A DNA stretch of 64,000 nt from Candidatus Nanopelagicales bacterium (GTDB lineage: Bacteria; Actinomycetota; Actinomycetes; S36-B12; CAIYMF01), in the NCBI GenBank assembly GCA_017848795.1, contig JAFIHG010000034.1:62001-126000 (forward strand), written 5' to 3'. Under the pieces are notes generated by a model. That model worked only from the letters and a program-made list of their open reading frames with translations, was not told the origin of the DNA and made no database searches. The position numbers and the translations under genes were made by a program. This document shows, in pieces, positions 15,725 to 24,157 of the stretch. Within the stretch, counting starts at the first letter, position 1, and each line of letters starts with the position of its first letter.

Positions 15725-17401
15725 ATGGGCAGGATCCGGATCGCACTCGTCGCGGCGCTCGCCGCCCTCGCGCTCGTCACGACCGCCTGCAGCAGCGGCA
15801 GCGCGGGCGGTGGCGGCGCACCCACCGACGGCTCCGGCGGCGGCGGAGACGGCGTGCTGCGCATCGGCGCGACGGCGACGATCGACTCGCTGAACCCGTT
15901 CGTGTCCCAGTCGGACTACAGCTCGGTCGCCTACCAGTACCTCTACCCGCACCTGGTCGAGTACGACGAGAAGCTCGACCTGGTCCCGTCGTTCGCCACC
16001 GAGTGGGAGACCTCGAGCGACGGCAAGACCTGGACCTTCCACACCGTCTCCGGGGCGAAGTGGTCCGACGGCGCGCCGCTCACCGCCAAGGACGCCGCTT
16101 TCACGCTGACGATGATGGTGAAGTTCCAGTCCGGGCCGACCGCGCTGCTGGCCGGGCTGGTGCAGCACCTGAAGACGGCGACGGCGCCCGACGACAACAC
16201 GCTGGTGCTCACCTACAACGCTCCGGTCGCCAACGTGCTCGCCCAGATGCAGGGCGTCCATATCTACCCCGAGCAGGTGTGGGGTCCGCTCGCGGAAGGG
16301 GACGGCAGCAAGATCGCGACCTTCCAGAACCCGGCGCCGATCGTCGCCGGCGGGCCGTTCACGATGACCAAGTACACGAAGAACCAGCTCGCGCTCTTCG
16401 CCCGCAACCCCAACTGGTTCGGTCCGGCGCCGCACATCGACGGGTTCGGGTTCCAGTTCTTCGCCAACGACGACGCGATGGTGACCGCGCTGAAGACCGG
16501 TCAGCTGGACATGATCGGCGAGGCCACGCCGCCGACCGCCATCGAGACCCTCAACGGCGCCGGGATGAAGGTGCTCACCGGCGACAGCCTCACCTTCATG
16601 ACCTTCATCATCAACACCAACCCGAAGAAGAAGGCGCACCACGAGCTGCTCGACCCGAACGTGCGCAAGGCGATGGAGTACGCCATCGACCGCCAGCAGA
16701 TCATCGACACCGCCTGGCTCGGGCAGGCGGTGCCGGGCGCCTCGATCGTGCAGCCGGCGTCGGGGTGGAACGACCCGAGCATCAAGCCGCTCCCGTTCGA
16801 CCTCGACCAGGCGAACCAGCTGCTCGACGCGGCCGGGCTCGCCAAGGGCTCCGACGGGATCCGGGTCGCGCCCGACGGCGAGAAGATGAGCTACGACCTC
16901 GTCTTCCCGACCGAGATCGCCGGGACCGGCGACCGTACCTTCCAGATCATCCAGGGCGACTTCAAGCAGGTCGGGATCGAGCTCAAGCAGCACCGGATGG
17001 ACCCGGACGCCGCGTGGTCGGCGATCGCCGGCGACGACGACAAGTACCAGGACTACGACCTGGCGATGTGGGACTGGGTGCTGCCGCCCGACCCGCAGAC
17101 CGTGCTCGCCGCGATGACCTGCGCCCAGTGGGGCAACCTGTCCGACAGCGGCTACTGCAACCCGGCGTACGACAAGCTGTACCAGAAGCAGAGCACGCTG
17201 CTGGACCGCGACGCCCGTCAGCAGGTCGTCAACGAGATGCAGAAGATCATCTTCGACGACCGGCCCTACATCGTCCTCAACTACCCGAACGTCATCGAGG
17301 CACACAGCCCGCAGTGGGACGGGTTCGTGATGTCGCCACTGGTCGGCTCGGTCAACAACCTCTCCACGCAGACCCTGCTGGCCGTGCACAAGGCCGGCTG
17401 A
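15725..17401 (+). CDS. ABC importer substrate-binding lipoprotein (SBP family 5, peptide type)
   Basis: A 558-residue exported receptor for the divergent importer. The N-terminus has a positively charged n-region, a hydrophobic core and the lipobox VTTACSS, so it is lipid-anchored. A Gly/Ser linker is followed by the family 5 fold: LRIGATATIDSLNPF, LVEYDEKLDLVPSFATEWETSSDGKTWTF, AKWSDGAPLTAKD, and the C-terminal EMQKIIFDDRPYIVLNYPNVIEAH. Family 5 proteins bind oligopeptides, dipeptides and also glycosides or muropeptides, so the ligand is not fixed. ATG 15725 is the only start giving a signal peptide. The M17 peptidase follows after 2 bp. Confidence 0.93.
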   Translation: MGRIRIALVAALAALALVTTACSSGSAGGGGAPTDGSGGGGDGVLRIGATATIDSLNPFVSQSDYSSVAYQYLYPHLVEYDEKLDLVPSFATEWETSSDGKTWTFHTVSGAKWSDGAPLTAKDAAFTLTMMVKFQSGPTALLAGLVQHLKTATAPDDNTLVLTYNAPVANVLAQMQGVHIYPEQVWGPLAEGDGSKIATFQNPAPIVAGGPFTMTKYTKNQLALFARNPNWFGPAPHIDGFGFQFFANDDAMVTALKTGQLDMIGEATPPTAIETLNGAGMKVLTGDSLTFMTFIINTNPKKKAHHELLDPNVRKAMEYAIDRQQIIDTAWLGQAVPGASIVQPASGWNDPSIKPLPFDLDQANQLLDAAGLAKGSDGIRVAPDGEKMSYDLVFPTEIAGTGDRTFQIIQGDFKQVGIELKQHRMDPDAAWSAIAGDDDKYQDYDLAMWDWVLPPDPQTVLAAMTCAQWGNLSDSGYCNPAYDKLYQKQSTLLDRDARQQVVNEMQKIIFDDRPYIVLNYPNVIEAHSPQWDGFVMSPLVGSVNNLSTQTLLAVHKAG

Positions 17402-17403
17402 GC

Positions 17404-18888
17404 GTGCCGTCGCTGCGGCTCGCCACCCGGCCGGGCGCGCGTGGCGAGCTGCTGGTGCTGGGCGCCTGGACCGGGCGCGACGGTGCGGCCCTCGCCGCGG
17501 GCAGCGACGGGCCCGGCCTGCCGGATCCCGCCGTGCTCACCGCCCTGCTGGGCGCGGTAGGCGGCTTCACCGGGGCCGCCGGGCAGCATCTGCTGCTCCC
17601 GGTCGCGGGCAGCGGTGCCCGGAGCGCCACCGTCCCCGTGCTGCTCGTCGGGCTCGGCAGCCCGGACTCGTGGGACCTGCACCGGCTCCGGGAGGCGGCG
17701 CAGCTCGCGGCCGTACGCGCGCTCGCGCACGACCACCGCGCGCTCGCGACCCCGCTCGGGCAGCTGGCCGACGACCCGGGCGCCGGCGTACGCGCGGTCG
17801 CCGAGGGCCTGCTGCTCGGTGGGTACCACCCCGGCAAGGACGGTCGCGAGCTGCGGGCGGCGACGCTGCTCCTCGCACCGGGTACAGCGCGCCACGCGGC
17901 GGTGCGTCGCGGCTTCGACGTCGGCCGGGTCGCCGCCGGGGCCGCCAACCGGGTACGGCGACTGGTCACCGCCCCCGCGGGCGACCTGACCCCGGCGGAC
18001 CTCGCCGACGAGCTGCGTTCGTACGCCCGGGCCGCCGGCGTGGCGAGCAGTGTCTGGACCGGAAAGACTCTCGCGGACAAGGGTTTCGGCGCGGTGCTCG
18101 GCGTGGGCCGAGGCAGCCGGAACGCACCGTGCGTCGTCGAGCTGCGCGCCGGGTCCGGACCGCGCACGAAGGAGTGGGGGCTGGCCGGCAAGGGCATCAC
18201 GTTCGACGCCGGCGGGCTGAACCTCAAGCGCGACCCGCACGAGATCGCATGGATGAAGTCCGACATGGCCGGGGCGGCCGCCGTGGCGGCGGCGGTGGTC
18301 GCCGCGACCGAGCTCGGGGCCGGCGAGCCGGTGCGCGCGGTGCTGCCGCTGGCCGAGAACCTGCCCGGCGGCGCGGCGGTCCGCCCCGGCGACGTGCTGC
18401 GCCACCCGGACGGGCGCACCACCGAGGTGACCGACACCGACTGCGAGGGCCGGCTCGTGCTCGCCGACGCGCTCGCGCACCTGGCCAAGGCGCGTCCGGC
18501 GGCGCTGCTCGACGTCGGCACCCTCACCGACGGCGGCGGGGTCGGCGACGCGCTCTGGGGCTGCTGGGCCAGCGACCGCGCGCTGGCGGCCGCGCTCGTC
18601 GAGGCGGGAGCCGCGGCCGGCGAGCCGGGCTGGGAGCTCCCGCTGCGCCCGGAGTACGCCCGCCTGCTCGCCTCCGACGTCGCCGACTCCGTGAACTGCC
18701 CGCTCGACGTGCCGGACTCCGGCCAGCTCGCGGCGACCTACCTGCGCCCGTTCAGTGCCGGGCTGCCATGGGTGCACGTCGACAACGGCTCGAGCGCGTA
18801 CCTGGAACTGGCCCGCCCGCCCTGGCCGAAGGGCGCCACCGGGTCGCCCGCGCGGGCGCTGCTCGAACTGCTGCTCCGCCGCGGCTGA
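17404..18888 (+). CDS. Divergent M17 (leucyl aminopeptidase family) metallopeptidase
   Basis: A 494-residue cytosolic peptidase removing N-terminal residues from imported peptides. All expected metal ligands are present: K263 and D268 (GKGITFDAGG), D287 (MKSDMAGAAAV), D346 and E348 with R350 (DTDCEGRL). VTAPAGDLTP matches the RDLVNxPANxLTP segment. Several normally conserved spots differ: DAGG for DSGG, DTDCEGR for NTDAEGR, DVGTLTDGG for DVATLTGA, VDNGSSAYL for HLDIAGTAW. This suggests altered specificity with activity retained. It starts 2 bp after the importer receptor, so uptake and hydrolysis are probably co-transcribed. Residues in Met and Lys metal-site loops argue against a dead enzyme. 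Confidence 0.9.
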   Translation: MPSLRLATRPGARGELLVLGAWTGRDGAALAAGSDGPGLPDPAVLTALLGAVGGFTGAAGQHLLLPVAGSGARSATVPVLLVGLGSPDSWDLHRLREAAQLAAVRALAHDHRALATPLGQLADDPGAGVRAVAEGLLLGGYHPGKDGRELRAATLLLAPGTARHAAVRRGFDVGRVAAGAANRVRRLVTAPAGDLTPADLADELRSYARAAGVASSVWTGKTLADKGFGAVLGVGRGSRNAPCVVELRAGSGPRTKEWGLAGKGITFDAGGLNLKRDPHEIAWMKSDMAGAAAVAAAVVAATELGAGEPVRAVLPLAENLPGGAAVRPGDVLRHPDGRTTEVTDTDCEGRLVLADALAHLAKARPAALLDVGTLTDGGGVGDALWGCWASDRALAAALVEAGAAAGEPGWELPLRPEYARLLASDVADSVNCPLDVPDSGQLAATYLRPFSAGLPWVHVDNGSSAYLELARPPWPKGATGSPARALLELLLRRG

Positions 18889-18907
18889 GCGGCAGCTCCG
18901 GTAGTCT

Positions 18908-18922
18908 GTATACAGAGTATGA
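18908..18922. promoter_or_regulatory. Candidate GntR operator O2 and promoter of the aminotransferase operon
   Basis: GTATA-N5-TATGA repeats the half-site pattern of O1 (yATA-N5-TATG) and contains the perfect palindrome TGTATACA at 18907-18914. It lies directly before a TAGGCT -10 candidate (18925-18930), over the expected -35 position, where a repressor would block transcription. The mRNA would start near 18937, leaving a Shine-Dalgarno (GGGAGCGAG) before ATG 18964. Confidence 0.5.
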
Positions 18923-18963
18923 AGTAGGCTGACCGCACCACATCGGCACGACGGGAGCGAGCG

Positions 18964-20310
18964 ATGACCTTCGAGGACGACTACCGGCGGCGCACGGCCA
19001 CCTCGGCGCAGCTGTTCGAGCGCGCCAGCCGCAGCATCCCCGGCGGCGTCGGCAGCACCGCCCGCACCATCAAGCACGGCTGGGCGCCGTACCCGCTGTT
19101 CATCGCCGAGGGGCAGGGCTCGCGCATCACCGACGTCGACGGCAACGAGTACGTCGACTACCTGCTCGGCCTCGGGCCGATGATCCTCGGCCACCGGCAC
19201 CCGGTCGTGACCAAGGCGGTCGCGGACGCGATCGGGGAGTACGGCACCTGCTTCGGGCTGCCGTACGAGCTGGAGGTGCAGGCCGCGGAGAAGGTCGTTG
19301 CGGCGGTGCCGGGCATCGAGCAGGTCCGGTTCACCAACTCCGGTTCGGAAGCGGTCGGCGCCGCGGTGCGGCTGGCCCGGGCGACCACCGGCCGGCGGCT
19401 GGTGGTGCGCTTCGAAGGCCACTACCACGGCTGGCAGGACACCGTGTACTGGTCCAACCACGTCGACCCGGAGCTGGCCGGCCCCGCCGACCACCCCCGA
19501 CCGGTCGCCGCCGGACCGGGGGTGCCGCACGAGCTGTCCGACACCCTGGTCGTGCTGACCTGGAACGACCCGGAGAGCTTCACCCGGCTGATGGCCGAGC
19601 GCGGCGAGGAGATCGCCGCGGTCATCACCGAAGCGGCGGTGTTCAACACCGGCTGCATCCTGCCCGAACCCGGCTACCTCGAGCTGCTGCGCGCGGAGAC
19701 CAAGAAGTACGGCGCGCTGCTCATCTTCGACGAGGTCATCACCGGCTTCCGGTTCGCCCGGGGTGGGGCGCAGGAGTACTTCGGCGTCACCCCGGACCTG
19801 ACCACGCTCGCCAAGGGCCTGGGCGGAGGGTTCCCGGTCGCCGCGATCGGCGGCAGCACCGAGGCGATGCGGATGATCGCCGAGGGCCGCTACTCCCATT
19901 CCGGCACCTACAACGCCAACGTCGTGCAGTGCGCGGCGGTCTCGGCGACCATGGACGTCCTCGCCGAACCCGGCATCTACGACCGGGCCCGCAAGCTCGG
20001 CGACCGGCTCGCCGAGGGGCTGCGCGGGCTCGCGGTCGACAACGGCTTCGACGCGTACGTCGAGGGTCTCGGCACGGTGTTCCAGCTCTGGTTCGCCTCC
20101 CGGCCCATCAAGAACTGGCGCGACGCCGCGGCGTACGCCGACGAGGCGCTGTTCACCCGCTGGTACCAGGAGATGTCGCTGCGCGGCGTGCTGTTCCACC
20201 CGCTGCAGTTCGAGAACCTGTTCGTCTCCCTGGTTCACACCGACGCCGACATCGACCAGACCCTGAACGCCGCAGGCGACGCGCTCGCCGCGATCGCCCG
20301 CACCCGGTGA
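18964..20310 (+). CDS. Class III PLP aminotransferase (glutamate-1-semialdehyde aminomutase-like)
   Basis: A 448-residue fold-type I enzyme. PLP contacts are visible: NSGSEAVGAAVRLARA (phosphate), EGHYHGW, D256 in LLIFDEVITGFRFA and the Schiff-base lysine K284 in TTLAKGLGGGFPVAA. The N-terminal SIPGGVGSTART resembles HemL and D-amino-acid or beta-amino-acid transaminases of the same clade. Genomic context is catabolic, not tetrapyrrole synthesis, so an amino-acid or amino-sugar transaminase is more likely than HemL; some relatives act on D-amino acids. It is the first gene of a rightward operon with the kinase 40 bp downstream. Substrate unknown. Confidence 0.88.
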   Translation: MTFEDDYRRRTATSAQLFERASRSIPGGVGSTARTIKHGWAPYPLFIAEGQGSRITDVDGNEYVDYLLGLGPMILGHRHPVVTKAVADAIGEYGTCFGLPYELEVQAAEKVVAAVPGIEQVRFTNSGSEAVGAAVRLARATTGRRLVVRFEGHYHGWQDTVYWSNHVDPELAGPADHPRPVAAGPGVPHELSDTLVVLTWNDPESFTRLMAERGEEIAAVITEAAVFNTGCILPEPGYLELLRAETKKYGALLIFDEVITGFRFARGGAQEYFGVTPDLTTLAKGLGGGFPVAAIGGSTEAMRMIAEGRYSHSGTYNANVVQCAAVSATMDVLAEPGIYDRARKLGDRLAEGLRGLAVDNGFDAYVEGLGTVFQLWFASRPIKNWRDAAAYADEALFTRWYQEMSLRGVLFHPLQFENLFVSLVHTDADIDQTLNAAGDALAAIARTR

Positions 20311-20350
20311 CGGTGTCGATGCCGTACGGGCGCCTGGGAGGGTGAGCGCC

Positions 20351-21817
20351 ATGGCCGGGGCGGCGGTGGTCGGCGTCGACCTCGGCACGTCGTCGCTCAA
20401 GGTGGTGGCGCTGGACGGGGACGGAGGGGTGCTGGCCCGCGCGCGCGCCGACTACCCGACCCACCGGCCCGAACCGGGTGCCGCCGAACAGGAACCCGCC
20501 GACTGGTGGCGCGCGCTCGATCAGGCGCTGCGCGAGCTGGGGCGCGAGGTGGCCGCGGACCGCTGGTGCGCGATCGGCCTGTCGGGGATGCTGCCGACGC
20601 TCGTCGGGCTCGACCGGGACGCGCAGCCGATCGGTCGCGCGCTGACCTGGCAGGACGCGCGTGCCGACGCCGACGGCGAGCGGTACCGCGAGAGCGCGGG
20701 CACGGGCCTCTACGCCCGGACCGGGCAGTGGGTCGACGGGCGCTACCTCGTCCCGATGATGACCCGGCTGGCGGCGCAGGGCGCTCCGGCCGCCGACGCC
20801 GAATGGCTCTGCGGGGCGAAGGACGCGCTCTTCGCGCACCTGACCGGGCAGCCGGCGACCGACCCGAGCACGGCCAGCGGGTACGGCTGCTACGACCTGT
20901 CGCGCGGTCGCTGGGACGAGGCGATCGCGCCGGCGCGGTGGCGCTTGCCGGAGGTGCTGCCCTCGACCACGGCGCGGCCACTGCGCTGCGAACTCGCGGC
21001 CGCCTGGCGCGCGCCGCAGGGGCTGCCGGTCGTCCTGGGCGCCGCCGACTCGGTGCTCGGCGCGTACGCGCTCGGCATCGACGCTCCCGGCGAGGTCGCC
21101 TACCTCGCCGGCACCAGCACCGTGATCCTCGGCCGGGTGGAGGCGAGCACGCGGGACCCGGCGCACCGGTTCCTCGTCACCCCGCTCGCCGCCGGCGGGT
21201 ACGGCGCCGAGATGGACCTGCTCGCGACCGGCTCGGCGCTCGCCTGGCTCGCCGCCCTGCTGGGCCTGGCCGGGCCGGGCGAGCTGGCCCGCCTCGCCGC
21301 GGACGTCCCGCCCCCCGCAGCGCCGGTGATGCTGGCGTACCTGGCGCCGGGGGAGCAGGGCGCGCTGTGGGACCCGACGCTCACCGGTGCCCTGACCGGG
21401 CTGCACCTCGGTACGACGCGCGGGCAGCTGGCGCGTGCGCTGCGGACCGCGATCGTGGCCGAGTCCGCTCGCTGCGTGGCGGTGCTCGGGCAGCTCGCTC
21501 CCGGTTCCGCAAGCGGGGAGGTTGCGATGGCCGGTGCCGCACTGGACCGCGGGTTCGCGCAGGACCTCGCCGACGCGACCGGCCGCCCGGTGCGGCTGCA
21601 CACCGACGAGCCCGACCAGTCGGCGGTCGGCGCCGCCCGGCTCGCCGCCACCGCTGTGGGGATACGGCTACCAGCGCTAGGTACGGGCGCGGTCGCGCTC
21701 GCACCCGACCCGGACGCGGCAGGGATGTGGCGGCAGCTCGCCGCGCGGCAGGATGCGACCCGGGCGGCACTGTTCGGCGCCCGCCCGGGCGGCTCCGGCG
21801 GGCTCCGGACCGACTGA
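20351..21817 (+). CDS. FGGY-family carbohydrate kinase
   Basis: A 488-residue kinase of the xylulokinase/gluconokinase superfamily. The N-terminal phosphate loop is VVGVDLGTSSLKVVALD. CAIGLSGMLPTLVGLD, ALTWQDARADAD and GAADSVLGAYALG follow, with the second phosphate loop VAYLAGTSTVILG in the C-terminal half. FGGY enzymes mostly phosphorylate ketoses or polyols. ATG 20351 sits 7 bases after GGGAGGG; a GTG at 20342 is too close to it. The SIS gene follows after 13 bp, so the product is probably handed to that enzyme. Substrate not predictable. Confidence 0.88.
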   Translation: MAGAAVVGVDLGTSSLKVVALDGDGGVLARARADYPTHRPEPGAAEQEPADWWRALDQALRELGREVAADRWCAIGLSGMLPTLVGLDRDAQPIGRALTWQDARADADGERYRESAGTGLYARTGQWVDGRYLVPMMTRLAAQGAPAADAEWLCGAKDALFAHLTGQPATDPSTASGYGCYDLSRGRWDEAIAPARWRLPEVLPSTTARPLRCELAAAWRAPQGLPVVLGAADSVLGAYALGIDAPGEVAYLAGTSTVILGRVEASTRDPAHRFLVTPLAAGGYGAEMDLLATGSALAWLAALLGLAGPGELARLAADVPPPAAPVMLAYLAPGEQGALWDPTLTGALTGLHLGTTRGQLARALRTAIVAESARCVAVLGQLAPGSASGEVAMAGAALDRGFAQDLADATGRPVRLHTDEPDQSAVGAARLAATAVGIRLPALGTGAVALAPDPDAAGMWRQLAARQDATRAALFGARPGGSGGLRTD

Positions 21818-21830
21818 GGAGGACGGCACC

Positions 21831-22874
21831 ATGCGACGAGCGGCGAGCGCGATGCTGCGCGAGATGCACGAGCAGCCCGAGGTGCTCGGCCGCCTCGTCG
21901 CCCGCTGGGAGCGGGATGTCGGGAGGGTCCAGGAGCTGCTCGCGGCACCGCCGGTCGGCGTCGAGTTCGTCGGCCGCGGGTCCTCGGACAACGCCGCGAT
22001 GCTCGGGCGCTACGTCGTCGAGCTGTGGGCCGGCGTACCCGGGCTGCTCGCCGCACCGAGCCTGGTGACGCGGTACGGCAGCACGGCGCGCCACGCGGGG
22101 CATCTCGTCGTCGGACTGAGCCAGTCCGGCGCCACCCCGGAGATCGTCACGGTCTGCGGCGCGGCCCGCGCGGCCGGCGGGGCGACCGTCGCCGTCACCA
22201 ACGACCCCGCGGGCCCGCTCGCCGGATCGTGCGCGCTCGCCCTCGCGCTGGCGGCCGGGCCGGAGCGGGCCGTACCGGCGACAAAGACGGTGACCGCGTC
22301 GATGCTCGCGGTCCTCGCCGTCGGCACGGCGGTGGCGCGGTCGGTCGGCCGGCCCGACCCGGTGACGGCGGCGCAGCTGCGCGAGCTGCCGGACGCCGTC
22401 GCGGGGGTGCTCGCTGACGAGGAACCGGTCCGCGACCTCGCCGGGCGGTGGGCCGGGCGTGACCGGCTGCAGGTGACCGGTCGTGGCATCGGCTACGGCG
22501 CCGTGCTCGAGACCGCGCTCAAGGTCAAGGAGACGACCGGCGTCTTCGCGCAGGGATTGTCGGTCGCCGACCTGCTGCACGGCCCGATCGCGGCGCTCGA
22601 CCCGCGCGTTCCGGTCGTCCTGCTCGACACCGGAGGACCCGGCTCGCCGGACGTGCAGCAGCTGCGGCGGCGGCTCGCCGACACGGGAACGGAGTCCTCG
22701 CTCTGGTCGGCCGCTCCGGGCGCCGACATCGCGCTGCCGGCCGCGCTGCCCGAGCCGCTCGAGGTCGTCGCCGCCACGGTGCGCGGCCAGCAGCTGGCGT
22801 GCCACTGGGCGCTCGCGGTGCACCGCGACCCCGACCACCCGGCCGGGCTGTCGAAGGTGACGGTGACCCGGTGA
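21831..22874 (+). CDS. Double-SIS phosphosugar isomerase/deaminase (NagB-II / GlmS isomerase-domain / FrlB-like)
   Basis: A 347-residue tandem SIS protein equivalent to the isomerase half of GlmS without the glutaminase domain. Visible are GRGSSDNAA near residue 49, the sugar-phosphate loop LSQSGATPE near 97, PATKTVTAS, GRGIGYGAVLETALKVKETTG with the catalytic-type K231/E234, and LLHGPIAALD with H250. The N-terminal MLREMHEQPEVL pattern is typical of NagB-II (glucosamine-6-phosphate deaminase), AgaS and fructosamine-6-phosphate deglycase relatives. All release an amine or ammonia from a phosphorylated amino sugar, or isomerise it. Its place after a sugar kinase supports this step order. Confidence 0.85.
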   Translation: MRRAASAMLREMHEQPEVLGRLVARWERDVGRVQELLAAPPVGVEFVGRGSSDNAAMLGRYVVELWAGVPGLLAAPSLVTRYGSTARHAGHLVVGLSQSGATPEIVTVCGAARAAGGATVAVTNDPAGPLAGSCALALALAAGPERAVPATKTVTASMLAVLAVGTAVARSVGRPDPVTAAQLRELPDAVAGVLADEEPVRDLAGRWAGRDRLQVTGRGIGYGAVLETALKVKETTGVFAQGLSVADLLHGPIAALDPRVPVVLLDTGGPGSPDVQQLRRRLADTGTESSLWSAAPGADIALPAALPEPLEVVAATVRGQQLACHWALAVHRDPDHPAGLSKVTVTR

Positions 22875-24157
22875 GCGCCGTGACCGGGCCGCGCGCCGAC
22901 CTCGACCTGTCGCTGTACCCGCCCGGCACCCACCTCGACGGGGCCGGACGCCTGGTCGTCGGCGGCTGCGCGGTCGCCGACGTCGTGGCCGAGCACGGCA
23001 CGCCCGCCTACCTCGTCGACGAGGGCGCGCTGCGGGCCCACGCCCGCGCCTACCAGCAGGCGTTCACGACACGGCATCCGCGCTCCCTGGTGCTGTTCGC
23101 GTCCAAGTCGTTCCCGTCCGCCGCCGTCATCGGGCTCACCGCCTCCGAGGGCTGCGGCACCGACGTCGCCGCCGAGGGCGAGCTGGTGCAGGCCCTCGCC
23201 GGGGGTGCCGACCCAGGACGCATCGTGTTCCACGGGAACGCCAAGACCGACGCCGACATCGCCGCCGCGCTCGCCGCCGGCGTGCGGTACGTCGTCGTCG
23301 ACAACCTCGACGACGTGGACCGGATCTCCCGGCTGGCGCACACGCCCGTACCGGTCCTGCTGCGCGTCAGCCCGGCGGTCGACGCGAGCACCCACAGCGC
23401 GATGATGACCGGCCACGACGCGAGCAAGTTCGGCGTGCCGTCCGGGCAGATCGCCGACGTGATCGCCCGGATCCGGCGTGAGCCGATGCTCGACCTGCAC
23501 GGTCTGCACGCGCACATCGGCTCGGGCATCGGCGACCTCACCCAGTTCGAGGCCGCCGTGGCCGCGCTCGCCCGGCTGGAACGCTTCGGCGTGTACGACC
23601 TCGGCGGCGGTCTCGGCGTGCGCTACGTGCGGACCGACGCCGCACCGGACGTCGAGGAGTACGCCGAGCGGGTGGTGGCCGCGGTGCACCGCCACCTCGG
23701 CACCGACGTCGAGCTGCTCGTCGAGCCGGGCCGGTCCATGGTGGCCCGGTTCGGCATCACGGCGTACCGCGTCGTGACGGTCAAGCGCGGGCCGCGCACG
23801 CACGTCGCCGTCGACGGCGGCATGGGCGACAACCTCGAGGTGTCGCTGTACGGCCAGCCGTTCGAGCCGGCCGTGATCGACCGCACCGGCCCGCTCGAGG
23901 TGTGCGATGTCGTGGGGCGGCACTGCGAGTCCGGTGACACGCTCGCCCGCGACGTACCGCTCGTGACGCCGCGGGTGGGGGACCTGCTCACCGTCCCGGT
24001 CACCGGCGCGTACTGCTTCACGATGTCCAACAACTACAACGCCGCGCGCCGCCCACCGGTGGTCTTCTGCCGCGACGGGCAGAGCCGGCTCGCGGTGCGC
24101 CGCGAGACCTTCGACGACCTGCTCGCGCGCGAGCAGCTGCTGGTCGACCGCACGTGA
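22871..24157 (+). CDS. Diaminopimelate decarboxylase-like fold-type III PLP enzyme
   Basis: A 428-residue protein of the LysA/ornithine decarboxylase group. PLP lysine is K79 (LFASKSFPSAA); the phosphate-binding signature HAHIGSG is at 215-219 (usually HIGSQ); GGGLGV lies near 245-250; EPGRS at 285-289; CESGD at 352-356 supplies the Cys/Glu that reach into the partner subunit; and GAYCF at 379-383. These are the landmarks of meso-DAP decarboxylases. A biosynthetic lysA is normally elsewhere in actinobacteria, so this is probably a paralogue with a degradative role. GTG 22871 overlaps the SIS stop (GTGA), showing tight coupling. Confidence 0.87.
   Translation: MSAVTGPRADLDLSLYPPGTHLDGAGRLVVGGCAVADVVAEHGTPAYLVDEGALRAHARAYQQAFTTRHPRSLVLFASKSFPSAAVIGLTASEGCGTDVAAEGELVQALAGGADPGRIVFHGNAKTDADIAAALAAGVRYVVVDNLDDVDRISRLAHTPVPVLLRVSPAVDASTHSAMMTGHDASKFGVPSGQIADVIARIRREPMLDLHGLHAHIGSGIGDLTQFEAAVAALARLERFGVYDLGGGLGVRYVRTDAAPDVEEYAERVVAAVHRHLGTDVELLVEPGRSMVARFGITAYRVVTVKRGPRTHVAVDGGMGDNLEVSLYGQPFEPAVIDRTGPLEVCDVVGRHCESGDTLARDVPLVTPRVGDLLTVPVTGAYCFTMSNNYNAARRPPVVFCRDGQSRLAVRRETFDDLLAREQLLVDRT

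Noticed and set aside
18964-20310. hemL, glutamate-1-semialdehyde aminomutase of haem synthesis
   Set aside because: Similarity is at clade level only and no tetrapyrrole genes are near; it begins a catabolic operon with a candidate GntR site.
17281-20400. A 1039-codon minus-strand frame
   Set aside because: Antisense to the SBP, M17 and aminotransferase genes, which have full sets of motifs; it contains no recognisable domain.
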